DNA from: an uncultured Caulobacterales bacterium
Lineage (GTDB): Bacteria > Pseudomonadota > Alphaproteobacteria > Caulobacterales > Maricaulaceae
Direction of reading: 5' to 3'
NCBI GenBank assembly: GCA_937965735.1
Contig: CALCKU010000036.1
Location: 1 to 49,896, forward strand
Length of the DNA stretch: 49,896 nucleotides
Shown here: positions 1 through 8,202 of the stretch, piece after piece
Position numbering within the stretch: position 1 is the first letter of the stretch
Layout of the letters: every line of letters starts with the position of its first letter
The notes under the pieces: generated by a model
The model's input: only the letters and a program-made list of their open reading frames with translations
Databases searched by the model: none
What the model was told of the DNA's origin: nothing
Made by a program: the position numbers and the translations under genes

Positions 1-224
1 GGTAAAAGTTCTAAGCTAACTGTTGGCGCGCCAACACTACCGATTGGCACAACATAAGCGTCATCAGCAAGGTCGTTGGGGTGAATAACAGAGACAGGGC
101 CATATCGCTTGATAGCTTCCTGCGCGATGAGTTTCGGCACATGAGGATCCCCGCCGCCGCCCGTGGCGAGAAAGACGGAGCCCAATGCCAGATCATCAAG
201 GTGTTCCAGGCCAATCGTTTTCAT
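1..224 (-). CDS. DUF917 / S-methyl-thiohydantoin desulfurase-type protein, N-terminal part (cut by window edge)
   Basis: The minus strand reads open from an ATG at 224 to the window edge (74 codons). The start reads MKTIGLEHLDDLALGSVFLA, then a glycine-rich ATGGGGDPH stretch, which matches the beginning of DUF917 proteins. These are usually encoded beside hydantoinase/oxoprolinase-like genes, as here. The ATG overlaps the TGA of the upstream gene in an ATGA (221-224). An AGGAGG Shine-Dalgarno lies at 231-237, so translation is probably coupled. The substrate cannot be told from this fragment. About 80% of the protein lies outside the window. Confidence 0.8.
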   Translation of the reverse strand, partial: MKTIGLEHLDDLALGSVFLATGGGGDPHVPKLIAQEAIKRYGPVSVIHPNDLADDAYVVPIGSVGAPTVSLELL

Positions 225-1771
225 GACGCACCTCCTGTGGCGAGGTCGCCAATGACTTTAACACGGACGCGCGTCGCGCCCTCATCCATATAGGGAATAG
301 CTGTTTCTTCAATATCGACAGCTTTGATTGATGCAGCATCAGCGCCTGCCTTTACCGCGCGAGCTCTCGCAGCATCAGTCACAAGCTTTATGGCCTCCTC
401 ACGCGGAGTTTCGCGGTAAGATAACATACGCTCCGATTCTCCGCCGATTTGCGCGATGGCGGCGCCAATGGCATTAGCCACCCCTGCGTTTTCAGGGCGG
501 TGGAGTTTAGACGCGGCTTTGAGACCTTGCGTGACGAGTACCGCGCCGCCGCCGACGAGTATCACTGGCATATCCTTGCCACCAGGTTTCATCATTTCAA
601 TATTTCGGTCGAGCATATCATGCATGGTTTGTATCGCGGCCTTTACGCTCGCTTGCGGAACTGAAGAAACTTTATTCGGATCACCAATATTTGACGCTCC
701 GCTCGCCACGAGAATGTCAGTGGTCGTCAATATATTCCCGCCAAACACTAATCCTTCTGTGACAAGCTTATGTCCTACAGATTGAGGGCCTACTTTGCGG
801 CCATCTTTTGAAACATGTGAGCCCCCACCCAAGCCAACCGCCATAATATCGGGCATGCGGAAGTTTGTTCGCACGCCGCCAATTTCTGTAATGATATTTG
901 ATTCGCGCGGGAAACCGCCCTGTAACACCCCTATGTCCGATGTTGTTCCGCCAATGTCGACAACAATCGCATCTTGAAGGCCCGTTAGCTTATAAGCTCC
1001 TCGTAGGGAATTTGTCGGACCGGAAGCAAAGGTCAGAGCAGGATAAGCACTCACGAAATCAGCATTCATCAAGGTGCCGTCATTCTGGCTAATGAAAGCG
1101 GGGCAATTCAATCCCCGATTAGACAGCGCGCCCAAGAATGAATTTACGACCTTATCCGCAAAGGGCAGAAGCGCCGTGTTGAGGATAGCTGCATTCTCGC
1201 GTTCCATCAGTCCAAGACGTCCAAAGTTATATGACAGTGTTATGCGAGCGTCGGGAATAGCTGCTTTAACTTTTGCGCCAATAATCTTTTCAGGATCTGC
1301 ATTCATAGGCGAAAACGCAGAAGCAATAGCCACGTTTTTGATACCTTTTTTAATCAGGTCATTAATGACCGTTTCAACTTCAGCGTCATCAATATCGGCA
1401 ACAGGAAAGCCGTCATAAAGATAGCCGCCGTGGATCATGTAAACATGCTCTCCTAAAGCCATCCGAATATCATCAGGCCAATCGACCATAGGCGGCATGC
1501 CGCGTCCAGACGGCAGGCCAATCCGAATAGCCGCAACTGGAGCAAGCTCTCGCCTCTCGACAATGGCATTGGTAAACTGGGTCGTGCCAATCATAACCGT
1601 GTCGATTTTATCTTGAGACACAGCCCCATCTTTCAGCAGTGTATCAAGAGCTGCGGTTATGCCGCTGACAACGTCCGCCGATGTTAGGGCTTTGGTTGCG
1701 GAGATAACAATATCACCGTCCAATATAACGGCGTCCGTATGCGTCCCGCCAACATCGACACCAATTCTCAT
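221..1771 (-). CDS. hydantoinase/oxoprolinase family protein (HyuA-like)
   Basis: This 516-aa protein belongs to the ATP-dependent hydantoinase/5-oxoprolinase group. Its actin-like nucleotide-binding signatures are visible: DVGGTHTD near residues 6-13, ASGPTNS near 249-255, and DIGGTTSD near 272-279. A GLGGGS loop lies near 313-318. The short length and direct coupling to a DUF917 gene fit the DUF917-associated subgroup rather than full-length oxoprolinases. The start ATG overlaps the stop of the upstream permease (ATGA, 1768-1771). The operon order permease, hydrolase, DUF917 suggests import and ring opening of a hydantoin-like or related cyclic amide. The exact substrate is unknown. Confidence 0.85.
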   Translation of the reverse strand: MRIGVDVGGTHTDAVILDGDIVISATKALTSADVVSGITAALDTLLKDGAVSQDKIDTVMIGTTQFTNAIVERRELAPVAAIRIGLPSGRGMPPMVDWPDDIRMALGEHVYMIHGGYLYDGFPVADIDDAEVETVINDLIKKGIKNVAIASAFSPMNADPEKIIGAKVKAAIPDARITLSYNFGRLGLMERENAAILNTALLPFADKVVNSFLGALSNRGLNCPAFISQNDGTLMNADFVSAYPALTFASGPTNSLRGAYKLTGLQDAIVVDIGGTTSDIGVLQGGFPRESNIITEIGGVRTNFRMPDIMAVGLGGGSHVSKDGRKVGPQSVGHKLVTEGLVFGGNILTTTDILVASGASNIGDPNKVSSVPQASVKAAIQTMHDMLDRNIEMMKPGGKDMPVILVGGGAVLVTQGLKAASKLHRPENAGVANAIGAAIAQIGGESERMLSYRETPREEAIKLVTDAARARAVKAGADAASIKAVDIEETAIPYMDEGATRVRVKVIGDLATGGAS

Positions 1772-3045
1772 AGCATTTTCCTTTTACGGCTCAACAATGC
1801 CAAGGCTGTATAGGTAATTCCTGCCATAAGGATTGCATCAATAGATGTGATACCAGTGGGACTTGGAATTAAGCCGTGAGATATCATAAGTGCAAAACCT
1901 GCGCCTATGGCCCAAGCGGTAAGCCCCGCCCAATTAAATGAGCGGTTATCTGTCAGCGTATCTATATGGTAATCTTTGCGGCGCATCAGGAGCGCATCCA
2001 CAATGATAACGCCAGCAACCGGTACAAAAATATCAGATAGAAAAATCAAAAATGGGATGAAGTTATCGAGTAAATTCATCAATGCCGCTATGACGCCAAC
2101 AGCACCCAATCCAATCGCAAGCCACGTGCTATTAAGTTTAGTGAACGTCGCTTTTGTGCCCAAGATAGCGCTGTAGAGATTGAGAGAATTCAGCACCCAG
2201 CTACTGCCAATAACAATCAAAAATGCACCAATGCCAAGATGGAGGTCGAGCATAATGTCTAAAATATCAGTCTTGCCAGACACAGCACCCGCTAGTGCAG
2301 CTGCGCCCATGACGGCCAACTGCACAACCAGATATGCGATGACAGCCGTATAGATAGCCCCGCTCCAGTGCTTCACAAACCGCGTTATATCTGGCATGAT
2401 AATTGCCCCGATAATAATTGCTCCAACAATCGCGGATATGCCTTGCCCTGTTGTTATTGTCTCCACTCGCTCGGCCGCTAGAATATCTGTCAGGCTTTGA
2501 GTGCTAAGGGCAGATTTCGCCAAAAGAAACGTGACTATGGCCAGTATCGGCACCATGAGCGTGGCAAGAATATTGATAGCCTTAAACCCAATAATCGTTG
2601 TTGCTGTCATGCATATGCTGGCAAAGATAGCCAAAGCGAGCGTTGGAATTTCAAGTTCAAATAAGTCCAAGGCCAGACGCGATACCGCATCCGCAAACAA
2701 ATTGATATTGACTCCAAACCACCCCAGCAAAGATATCGCAAAAGCGATATTTACTAGGCTTGCGCCTTTATCACCAAAGGCAATACGGACGAGAAGATAC
2801 GAACTCATACGGCCTTTTGCGCCGATCGCCCCCATAACTCCGCCAATGAGTAAGATGATAAGCGAACCCAAAACTAAGGCCCAAACGGCGTTCATAGGTG
2901 AGAGCCCTTGAGAGACTTCCAGTCCGGTAATAAAGGTCGGTAGAGAAAATGCCACCATTGCCGCAACAGCGGCTACACGCGGCCAAGGCACGAGTTTATC
3001 ATCAGTAATGGCAACTGCCGCAAACTCACTCATATTCTCTGCCAT
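1768..3045 (-). CDS. NCS1-type cytosine/purine/hydantoin permease
   Basis: The gene encodes a 425-aa inner-membrane protein with about 12 hydrophobic segments. The N-terminal pattern (WPRVAAVAAMVAFSLPTFITG, then repeated glycine-rich helices) resembles the CodB/NCS1 purine-cytosine permease family, which carries nucleobases, allantoin or hydantoins with a cation. It is the first gene of the minus-strand operon and overlaps the next gene by 4 bp. A divergent Lrp-type regulator begins about 165 bp away, so the operon is probably controlled by it. Substrate specificity cannot be read from the sequence; the hydrolase downstream suggests a hydantoin-like ring. Confidence 0.82.
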   Translation of the reverse strand: MAENMSEFAAVAITDDKLVPWPRVAAVAAMVAFSLPTFITGLEVSQGLSPMNAVWALVLGSLIILLIGGVMGAIGAKGRMSSYLLVRIAFGDKGASLVNIAFAISLLGWFGVNINLFADAVSRLALDLFELEIPTLALAIFASICMTATTIIGFKAINILATLMVPILAIVTFLLAKSALSTQSLTDILAAERVETITTGQGISAIVGAIIIGAIIMPDITRFVKHWSGAIYTAVIAYLVVQLAVMGAAALAGAVSGKTDILDIMLDLHLGIGAFLIVIGSSWVLNSLNLYSAILGTKATFTKLNSTWLAIGLGAVGVIAALMNLLDNFIPFLIFLSDIFVPVAGVIIVDALLMRRKDYHIDTLTDNRSFNWAGLTAWAIGAGFALMISHGLIPSPTGITSIDAILMAGITYTALALLSRKRKML

Positions 3046-3149
3046 ATAGCCCCCATCAAGGCAAAGCGTTGTAGCAATGCGCTTCTAAACGTAACGTATC
3101 TGATAATAAGCTAAATATGTTTTTGAACTTATGTCCACTCGCACAGCAA

Positions 3150-3172
3150 AATTTCGTTATTGATGTGAAATC
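3150..3172. promoter_or_regulatory. possible Lrp-type operator between divergent promoters
   Basis: The 165-bp gap between the permease and regulator starts contains an AT-rich inverted repeat, ATTTC (3151-3155) and GAAAT (3167-3171), with 11 bases between. Lrp/AsnC proteins often bind such AT-rich palindromes and regulate the divergent neighbour and themselves. Short arms make chance occurrence quite likely. Confidence 0.2.
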
Positions 3173-3210
3173 AAAATCCGATTTATACAGTATTGAAACA
3201 AGGTGATGAC

Positions 3211-3714
3211 ATGGCGAAGACGCAGCGGGTAAAGCTGGATTCAATTAATAAAAAAATTCTATCCATAACGCATATAAGATCGGACATTTCAAATCAGGAT
3301 TTGGCTGAGCAGGTTGGACTCTCTAACAGCGCTTGTTTTCAACGCGTGAAAGCCCTGAAAGAAGCAGGTTATTTCGTGAAATTCACGACAGACCTAGACT
3401 TGGACCGTATGGTCGAACATGTGCTAGCCTATGTTGAATTCACACTAGAAACCAATACGCCCAAATCCCGCAAGGCCTTTGAAGCCGCAATTGCTGACAT
3501 CCCCGAATTTATGGACTGCCTACGCGTGACGGGGGATGTGGATTATATTTCCTTTACCTGCTGTTCCAATACACAAGCATTGAATAATATTGTTGATCAA
3601 ATAAGCGGCAATGAAGCCCTAGGCATAAAAATCGTCAAGACACGCATCATCCTAGAGCGAGCCAAATGGTACCTAGGGTACCCGCTAGCAAAGTTAAAAT
3701 GGCTGGATGATTGA
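3211..3714 (+). CDS. Lrp/AsnC family transcriptional regulator
   Basis: This is a 167-aa DNA-binding regulator of the feast/famine type. An N-terminal winged helix (LDSINKKILSITH... NQDLAEQVGLSNSACFQRV) is followed by an alpha/beta ligand-binding domain with the typical LRVTGDVDYISFTCC strand. The ATG at 3211 is preferred over an in-frame TTG at 3193 because AAGGTG lies 5 bases upstream of it. The gene is divergent from the permease-hydrolase-DUF917 operon, its most likely target. The effector is probably an amino acid or related catabolite of that pathway, which is inference. Confidence 0.9.
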   Translation: MAKTQRVKLDSINKKILSITHIRSDISNQDLAEQVGLSNSACFQRVKALKEAGYFVKFTTDLDLDRMVEHVLAYVEFTLETNTPKSRKAFEAAIADIPEFMDCLRVTGDVDYISFTCCSNTQALNNIVDQISGNEALGIKIVKTRIILERAKWYLGYPLAKLKWLDD

Positions 3715-3851
3715 GTTATGTTCAACAAAAACCTGAAATGAATGTAGGTATTTGAACGGTTTAAGCCGCTGGCAAAACGTGACTATATCCCGTGGCTGTG
3801 TGAAAACGCCATGTTGTGATATGTTTCTGGTGATTGAATCGGAGGTGTATC

Positions 3852-4001
3852 GTGAAGCGCTTTATCCAAGGTCAAGACCGCAGCCAGTCGACGTTATTTC
3901 CTGAAAGTTTGGAAGAGTATATAGACGAGGATAATGCGGTTCGGATTGTCGATGCCTATGTTGATGAGCTCGACTTATTCGCCTTGGACTTGCTTCACTA
4001 A
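3852..4001 (+). pseudogene. IS1182-like transposase, N-terminal fragment cut by the IS3 element
   Basis: A GTG start with GGAGGT 5-10 bases upstream opens a 49-codon frame beginning MKRFIQGQDRSQSTLFPESL and continuing EDNAVRIVDAYVDELDL. This is the characteristic N-terminus of IS1182-type transposases. The frame runs into the left inverted repeat of the IS3 element at 3985 and stops at once (DLLH, stop). The rest of the transposase is not on the other side of the IS3 element, so the downstream part has been deleted. The bases from about 3760 to 3851 (GGCTGTGTGAAAACG region) probably come from the terminal region of the same element. Confidence 0.75.
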
Positions 4002-4019
4002 AGTGGAGAGTGTTTGGGT

Positions 4020-4917
4020 TTAATTATTCATGATCTCATATTTTATTGGGCTTGTATATGCACAGACAGAGTGCCGTCTGACGGGATTATAAAAGCCATC
4101 GATATATTGGCCTATTTCCGAGAGGGCTTGCTGGCGCGTATGGAATGTCACGCGCCAGACGAGTTCTGATTTCAGCGTTTTGAAGAACGTCTCAACTACA
4201 GCATTATCATAGCAATTCCCTTTACCTGACATTGACGGCACAGCTTCAATTTCGTTCAGCCTGTCCCGATACTCATAAGCGCAATATTGCGCCCCGCGGT
4301 CTGAATGATGCATCAGTCCTGGTGGCGGCCTTCGCAAGGCGATCGCACGGTTTAACGCTTCCAGCGGAAGAGCCGTCTTCATGCGCGGGCCCGCAGACCC
4401 GTTGACCGGCAGGCGATTGCGCAGCAATCACCGAGAGGGGGCCAACAATCCGCCGTGAATAGAGATCCATAACAATCGCCAGATAGAGCCAACCTTCCTT
4501 CGTCCAGATATAGCTCATATCAACCGCCCAACATGTATTTCGGGCCTCGGGCGTAAATGCACGGGCCAGATGATTGCGGGCAACAGGATGGGAATGAGCA
4601 CTATCGGTCGTGCACTTGAACCGCCGCTTTATACGGGCCTGCAGGCCGTCTTCGCGCATGAGGCGAGCAATAGGGCGGCGGCCGACTGTGAAGCCTGCTT
4701 CGCGCAGTTCATGCACCATACGAGGGCTACCATAAGTCTCATTGGACTGCGCAAAAGCGGCGCGGATGTGTGCCAGTAGCCTCATATCTGTACGTACTTT
4801 TGGGCTAACGGGGCGCTCTAGCGCGGCATAATATCCGCTTGGGCTGACCTCCATAAGTTCGCAAGCCCGCTGCACGGAGATACCCGCCTTCTCCGCTGCG
4901 ATGAACCGGAACCTCAT
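4020..4917 (-). pseudogene. IS3-family orfB (DDE transposase), frameshifted
   Basis: The first part begins MRFRFIAAEKAG and contains the HTH_21 region and the start of the rve integrase core (CWAVDMSYIWTKEGWLYLAIVMDLYSR split over the usual positions). The second part carries HHSDRGAQYCAYEY and SMSGKGNCYDNAVVETFFKTLK, including the later catalytic Asp and Glu. The two parts lie in different frames. The junction near 4398-4438 is a 41-bp repeat that has no place in the family sequence. Removing it would join RRIVG to the GPRMKTALPLEALNRA segment as expected. No functional transposase can be made from this copy. Confidence 0.85.
4398..4438 (-). repeat. 41-bp repeat, copy A, inside orfB
   Basis: Read on the minus strand, this segment matches the plus-strand segment at 4942-4982 at 33 of 41 positions by eye. 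Its core is a hairpin with a perfect 6-bp stem and 3-base loop (GATTGC TGC GCAATC). It lies exactly where the orfB reading frame is lost, so it looks like an insertion into the IS rather than an IS component. Confidence 0.6.
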
Positions 4918-5244
4918 CGCTTTGTCTCCGCTGCGAAGAAACCTCTCGGTAATTGCTACGCAATAATCTGATGGTCAATGGGCGGTTGCCTTTTTTTACA
5001 GGTCGCGCTCCTGCCGCAAAATTTCGTTCTCGCGGCGCAGACGGATCAGTTCTTTATCCGGATCGTTTTGTGTCGGCGTGGGGTTACTGTCCCGGCTGGG
5101 CTGCTCCCGGCGCCAACGGGTAAGGCTTGATAACTCAACTCCCAAATCATCGGCAACTTCTCGGATGGTTCGTCCGCTGGAGTAGCTGAGCCGAACAGCC
5201 TCCCGCCGAAACTATTCAGTGAACTCTTTGTGTCTTCCTGTCAT
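4914..5244 (-). pseudogene. IS3-family orfA (helix-turn-helix), broken
   Basis: From an ATG at 5244 the frame reads MTGRHKEFTE, then TAG (5212-5214), then FRREAVRLSYSSGRTIREVA and a leucine-rich end (LIRLRRENEILRQERDL) followed by TAA (4996-4998), where the family has LKKATA. After the A-rich slippery stretch KKATA continues, then a 41-bp repeat (4942-4982) interrupts the frame. The true end FFAAETKR overlaps the orfB ATG as ATGA. The layout is classic IS3 with programmed frameshifting, but this copy is dead at three points. Confidence 0.8.
4942..4982 (+). repeat. 41-bp repeat, copy B, at the end of orfA
   Basis: This segment is the inverted partner of 4398-4438. It shares CTCTCGGT, ATTGCT, CGCAAT and GGTCAA blocks and has the same hairpin core (ATTGC TAC GCAAT). 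It interrupts orfA between the KKATA and FFAAETKR segments, which adjoin in family members. Differences from copy A are mostly transitions. Confidence 0.6.
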
Positions 5245-5296
5245 AAATGCCTCCTAAGCTGCAGGAAACACTCTCCACTTTAGTGAAGCAAGTCCA

Positions 5297-5457
5297 GTCC
5301 CGGCTAATCCCGAACTGACGGGCTATCTCTCTCCCGCTAAGCCCGTCTTGATAATGTGCGCAGCGCACACGTAAATATATCTCCACTGTGAAAATCTCCC
5401 GGCCCTCCTCAAAACAGAAAGACCTTAAACTGGACGACTTTTAAACCGCCGTTTACA
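5297..5457 (-). mobile_element. IS21-family end and istA N-terminal fragment
   Basis: On the minus strand a terminus beginning TGTAAACGGCGGTTTAAAAG (5457 downwards) resembles IS21-family ends. It is followed by a GTG-started frame at 5386 reading VEIYLRVRCAHYQDGLSG and REIARQFGISRD, the N-terminal helix-turn-helix of IstA transposases. The frame runs into the IS3 inverted repeat at 5296. The rest of istA and istB are missing. The element had inserted into the serine recombinase gene that resumes at 5458. Confidence 0.7.
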
Positions 5458-5985
5458 CTTTTGGCTAATCTCAAGCCTTTTGACGACTTTGTGCGGGTGT
5501 TCAAAGCAATGTTTAAAATGCAGTGGGAGCATCGCGCAAAGCAATCCGTCGAGATTGCCAAAGAATTCGCCGTTGAAGCATTGGCTATAGAAAAGAAAAT
5601 AGGCGATATATTGGACAAACTTATGACTGTCTCAAATTCGCGGGTTATTAGCGCCTATGAAGGACGAATTGACGATTTAGAGCGCCAAAAGCGCATATGC
5701 GTAGAAAAATCGGAAAATGCGGGTCAATCCAAAGTGTGCTTCGGGGATATGATTGAACACGCTTTTATGTTCTTCTCAAACCCTGAAAAAATGTGGAAAA
5801 GCAATAGGTTAGACCTGCAACGCCTAACCCTTCGGTTAGCCTTTGCGGGGCCACTGTCCTATGATCGGGAAACAGGTGTACTGAACACCAATTTATCTCT
5901 ACCTTTCAGAGTGTTAGGTAAAAATTTTACCCATAAGGGTAAAGTGGCGGAGACGAAGGGATTCGAACCCTCGATGGGCTTATGA
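5458..5985 (+). pseudogene. serine recombinase (resolvase/invertase family), C-terminal fragment
   Basis: The frame from 5458 to the TGA at 5985 has no believable start. It reads like the C-terminal coiled and zinc-ribbon-distal part of large serine recombinases: LDKLMTVSNSRVISAYEGRI, a charged helix, then MFFSNPEKMWKSNRLDLQRL and LRLAFAGPLSYDRETGV ending LPFRVLGK. The catalytic N-terminal domain is missing, removed by the IS21-like insertion and later rearrangement. The last 13 codons overlap the 3' end of tRNA-Ser on the other strand, which is the arrangement left when an element integrates at a tRNA gene. It is probably the relic integrase of a former island. Confidence 0.72.
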
Positions 5986-6035
5986 CCAATACTCCCTTAG
6001 CAGGGGAGCGCCTTCGACCACTCGGCCACGTCTCC
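5945..6035 (-). tRNA. tRNA-Ser (GCT anticodon)
   Basis: The minus strand folds as a 91-nt class II tRNA. The acceptor stem pairs GGAGACG with CGTCTCC, followed by G and an encoded CCA (5945-5947). The anticodon stem CTCCC/GGGAG encloses the loop CTGCTAA, giving anticodon GCT. A long variable arm and a GGTTCGAATCC T-arm are present. Its 3' end overlaps the recombinase remnant, so it probably served as an attachment site. Confidence 0.95.
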
Positions 6036-6413
6036 GAGCGGGGAAATGCCTTTTTTTGTAGGTTTTGGCAAGGCTTCTTTTTGTAAAAAATATATATTGA
6101 GTTTTTTAGGGCTTTATATTCGTTTTGTGGGTCGATGTTTAATCTTTGAATCGGGCCTAACGCTTTATAAAAACAGTGCCGTGAAACACAACTTTAATTA
6201 CGCTTTAACTCTCTTTCCTATTTCGTTCTGTAGTGAGCCAATAAAGCTTAGTCATGGTAAACATAAATTAACCGTAATTACAAAAATAAAGTCCTAACGG
6301 ATCAAATCTAAACGTTTCTGTACTCTAATTGACGTACTGAATTTATCAAACGCGTATGCAGGAATTTTTCTTTTCCGTTATTTCGAAGGAAATAAATAAT
6401 ACGCATGAAATAA
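6036..6413. other. AT-rich intergenic region upstream of the polysaccharide operon
   Basis: This 378-bp stretch lies between the tRNA-Ser 5' end and the first polysaccharide gene. It must hold the tRNA promoter (minus strand) and probably the promoter of the plus-strand operon. An 83-codon open frame at 6046-6297 has biased, phenylalanine-rich composition and no ribosome site, so it is not called. No clear sigma-70 boxes or hairpins were recognised. Confidence 0.4.
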
Positions 6414-8165
6414 ATGGCGAGAAAAATGAAGACACAGAAAACAAATATACCGATGGGCAGGGCGCCACAATCTTCCCCTGTACAATCTTCCTCTGTACAG
6501 GCTTCCTCTGTACAATCAATGCCAGCACAAGGCTCCATTCAAAGTCAAACACAGATGCCATTCCCAAACCAAGCCTCTGCTTTGGATAGAAGCCGCACTG
6601 TAGCAAGGCCCCAAAAACGGATCGATGAAGAGAAACGGCAAGCGCAGAATCATGCCGCAGACGGCGGTGGTTTTATCGCCACAACAAGCCGAGAAACCCA
6701 ATCGAAGCCGACAGAGCGACGCCAAAGACGAATGCAGGCTTCTGATTTAAGCGCACCCAAAAATCAAACTAATGTCAATATCTTACGTCACATATGGCGT
6801 TTATCGGACATTTTCTGGATTACGGCGACGATTATGTTCGGGCTGTGGAATGCATATATTGGGATCAATGGACGCGGGAGTCTGGCCACAATCGCTGCGG
6901 GTTGTGTTGGTGCGGTCAGTTTTATATCAATGCTCTTTGCGATGCAGGCATATCAATTCAAGGCCGCAGAAACCTATTCCCTTCACATCAAAAAAGTGCT
7001 TTTAGCCTCGGCTGCCGCACTCGGCATCTGGTTGACCTTCGCCTTAATCGTGCGCCCAGAAACTTTTTTGCCAAATGCCCTCGCAATGTCTGGAATTATC
7101 GCCATTTCGGCCTTAATTATCTTGCATACGGTCTATTTCGTACAGGCCAAAAGTCTGCATGAAAAAGGCGCGCTGACGCCGACGATCGTCATGTTAGGCG
7201 CGACTGAATCAGCCCGACGCATCATTGAAGAGAATGCCAAAACACGCGAGCTTAATATTGTCGGCATTTTTGACGAACGCTTATCCCGCGCACCTTTAAA
7301 TATTCATGGTGTGCCTGTGGTGGGGAAAATACAAGATCTATTGGAATGGGAAGATTTACCTTATATTGACCGGGTCGTCGTTACCCTGCCGAGCCTGGCA
7401 GAAGATCGCAAGAAAGAGTTCTTAGAACAAGTTAGATTACTCCCCAACCGCATTGCCTTTGTGGTCGATGAATTTGAAAAACTTGATCACGTTCACCAAA
7501 GGCTTTCGGAGATTGCTGAAATCAGCCTTAGGGACGTCACAGACCATTCGAAAAGCAGTCTTCACACTATGATAAAACGCGCAATGGATTTATCCATAAG
7601 CGCAGTGGCCCTAATCCTTGGTGCGCCTTTTCTTCTCTTGATCGCGCTCTTGATTAAGCTTGATAGTCCTGGCCCTGTTTTGTTTAAACAACCCCGACAC
7701 GGATTTAACAACCGCGTCTTTAATGTGTTTAAATTTCGGTCAATGCGGATTGAAACGGAGGACAAAGAAGCGCGCAAGCAAGTTACGCAAGGCGATAACC
7801 GGATTACAAAACTGGGGCGTTTCATTCGCAAAACCAGTATTGATGAATTGCCGCAACTCTTAAATGTCTTAAAAGGTGATATGTCTTTAGTGGGGCCCCG
7901 CCCTCACGCGGTGGGCATGCATACAGGCGATATCGAAAGCTATAAGCTTGTCGAAGAATACGCCCATCGCCACCGTATGAAGCCTGGCATGACGGGCTGG
8001 GCGCAAATCAACGGATCCCGCGGCCCACTTCATAATGCACAAGATGTCGCGAGACGGGTTCAGCTTGACATTGAATATATTGAACGCAGTTCGGCCGTTT
8101 TTGACCTAATGATCATGCTTAAAACCCTGCCATGCCTATTGGGCGACCGCGAAAATATACGATGA
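6414..8165 (+). CDS. polyprenyl-phosphate sugar-1-phosphate transferase (WcaJ/HfsE-like)
   Basis: This 583-aa membrane enzyme should start repeat-unit assembly by moving a sugar-1-phosphate from a nucleotide sugar to undecaprenyl phosphate. After a disordered Q/S-rich N-terminus come about five membrane helices, a CoA-binding-like domain near residue 250 (VMLGATESARRIIEE) and the catalytic bacterial sugar transferase domain from about 385. The latter shows FKQPRHGFN, FKFRSM and DELPQLLNVLKGDMSLVGPRP. The N-terminal tail contains three 15-bp tandem units (6472-6516) encoding SSPVQ-like repeats. An ATG at 6426 with GGCGAG upstream is an alternative start. It leads a plus-strand operon; in Caulobacter the equivalent position is HfsE. 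Confidence 0.9.
   Translation: MARKMKTQKTNIPMGRAPQSSPVQSSSVQASSVQSMPAQGSIQSQTQMPFPNQASALDRSRTVARPQKRIDEEKRQAQNHAADGGGFIATTSRETQSKPTERRQRRMQASDLSAPKNQTNVNILRHIWRLSDIFWITATIMFGLWNAYIGINGRGSLATIAAGCVGAVSFISMLFAMQAYQFKAAETYSLHIKKVLLASAAALGIWLTFALIVRPETFLPNALAMSGIIAISALIILHTVYFVQAKSLHEKGALTPTIVMLGATESARRIIEENAKTRELNIVGIFDERLSRAPLNIHGVPVVGKIQDLLEWEDLPYIDRVVVTLPSLAEDRKKEFLEQVRLLPNRIAFVVDEFEKLDHVHQRLSEIAEISLRDVTDHSKSSLHTMIKRAMDLSISAVALILGAPFLLLIALLIKLDSPGPVLFKQPRHGFNNRVFNVFKFRSMRIETEDKEARKQVTQGDNRITKLGRFIRKTSIDELPQLLNVLKGDMSLVGPRPHAVGMHTGDIESYKLVEEYAHRHRMKPGMTGWAQINGSRGPLHNAQDVARRVQLDIEYIERSSAVFDLMIMLKTLPCLLGDRENIR
6472..6516 (+). repeat. 3 x 15-bp tandem repeat in the N-terminal tail
   Basis: Three copies of a 15-bp unit of the form CTTCCYCTGTACARK lie in frame and encode SSPVQ, SSSVQ and ASSVQ. 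The unit length keeps the frame, so copy-number changes would only alter the disordered tail. Confidence 0.85.
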
Positions 8166-8202
8166 AATTGAATCAACCAAACGTTAGACAGGGAGTAGAC
8201 TT

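Larger units (their letters stand above)
3985..5296 (-). mobile_element. IS3-family insertion sequence, inactive
   Basis: The element is bounded by perfect 31-bp inverted repeats (3985-4015 and 5266-5296) with TG and CA termini. It is 1312 bp long and encodes orfA and orfB on the minus strand, typical of the IS3 family. Both frames are broken: two nonsense codons and an insertion in orfA, and a frame-shifting insertion in orfB. Flanking trinucleotides differ (CCT left, GTC right), so there is no target-site duplication. The left flank is an IS1182-like fragment and the right flank an IS21-like fragment. This fits an IS-mediated deletion or recombination between two copies. Confidence 0.85.

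Noticed and set aside
6046-6297. 83-codon open frame after tRNA-Ser
   Set aside because: Biased composition, no ribosome site, no recognisable domain, and it lies in a promoter region.
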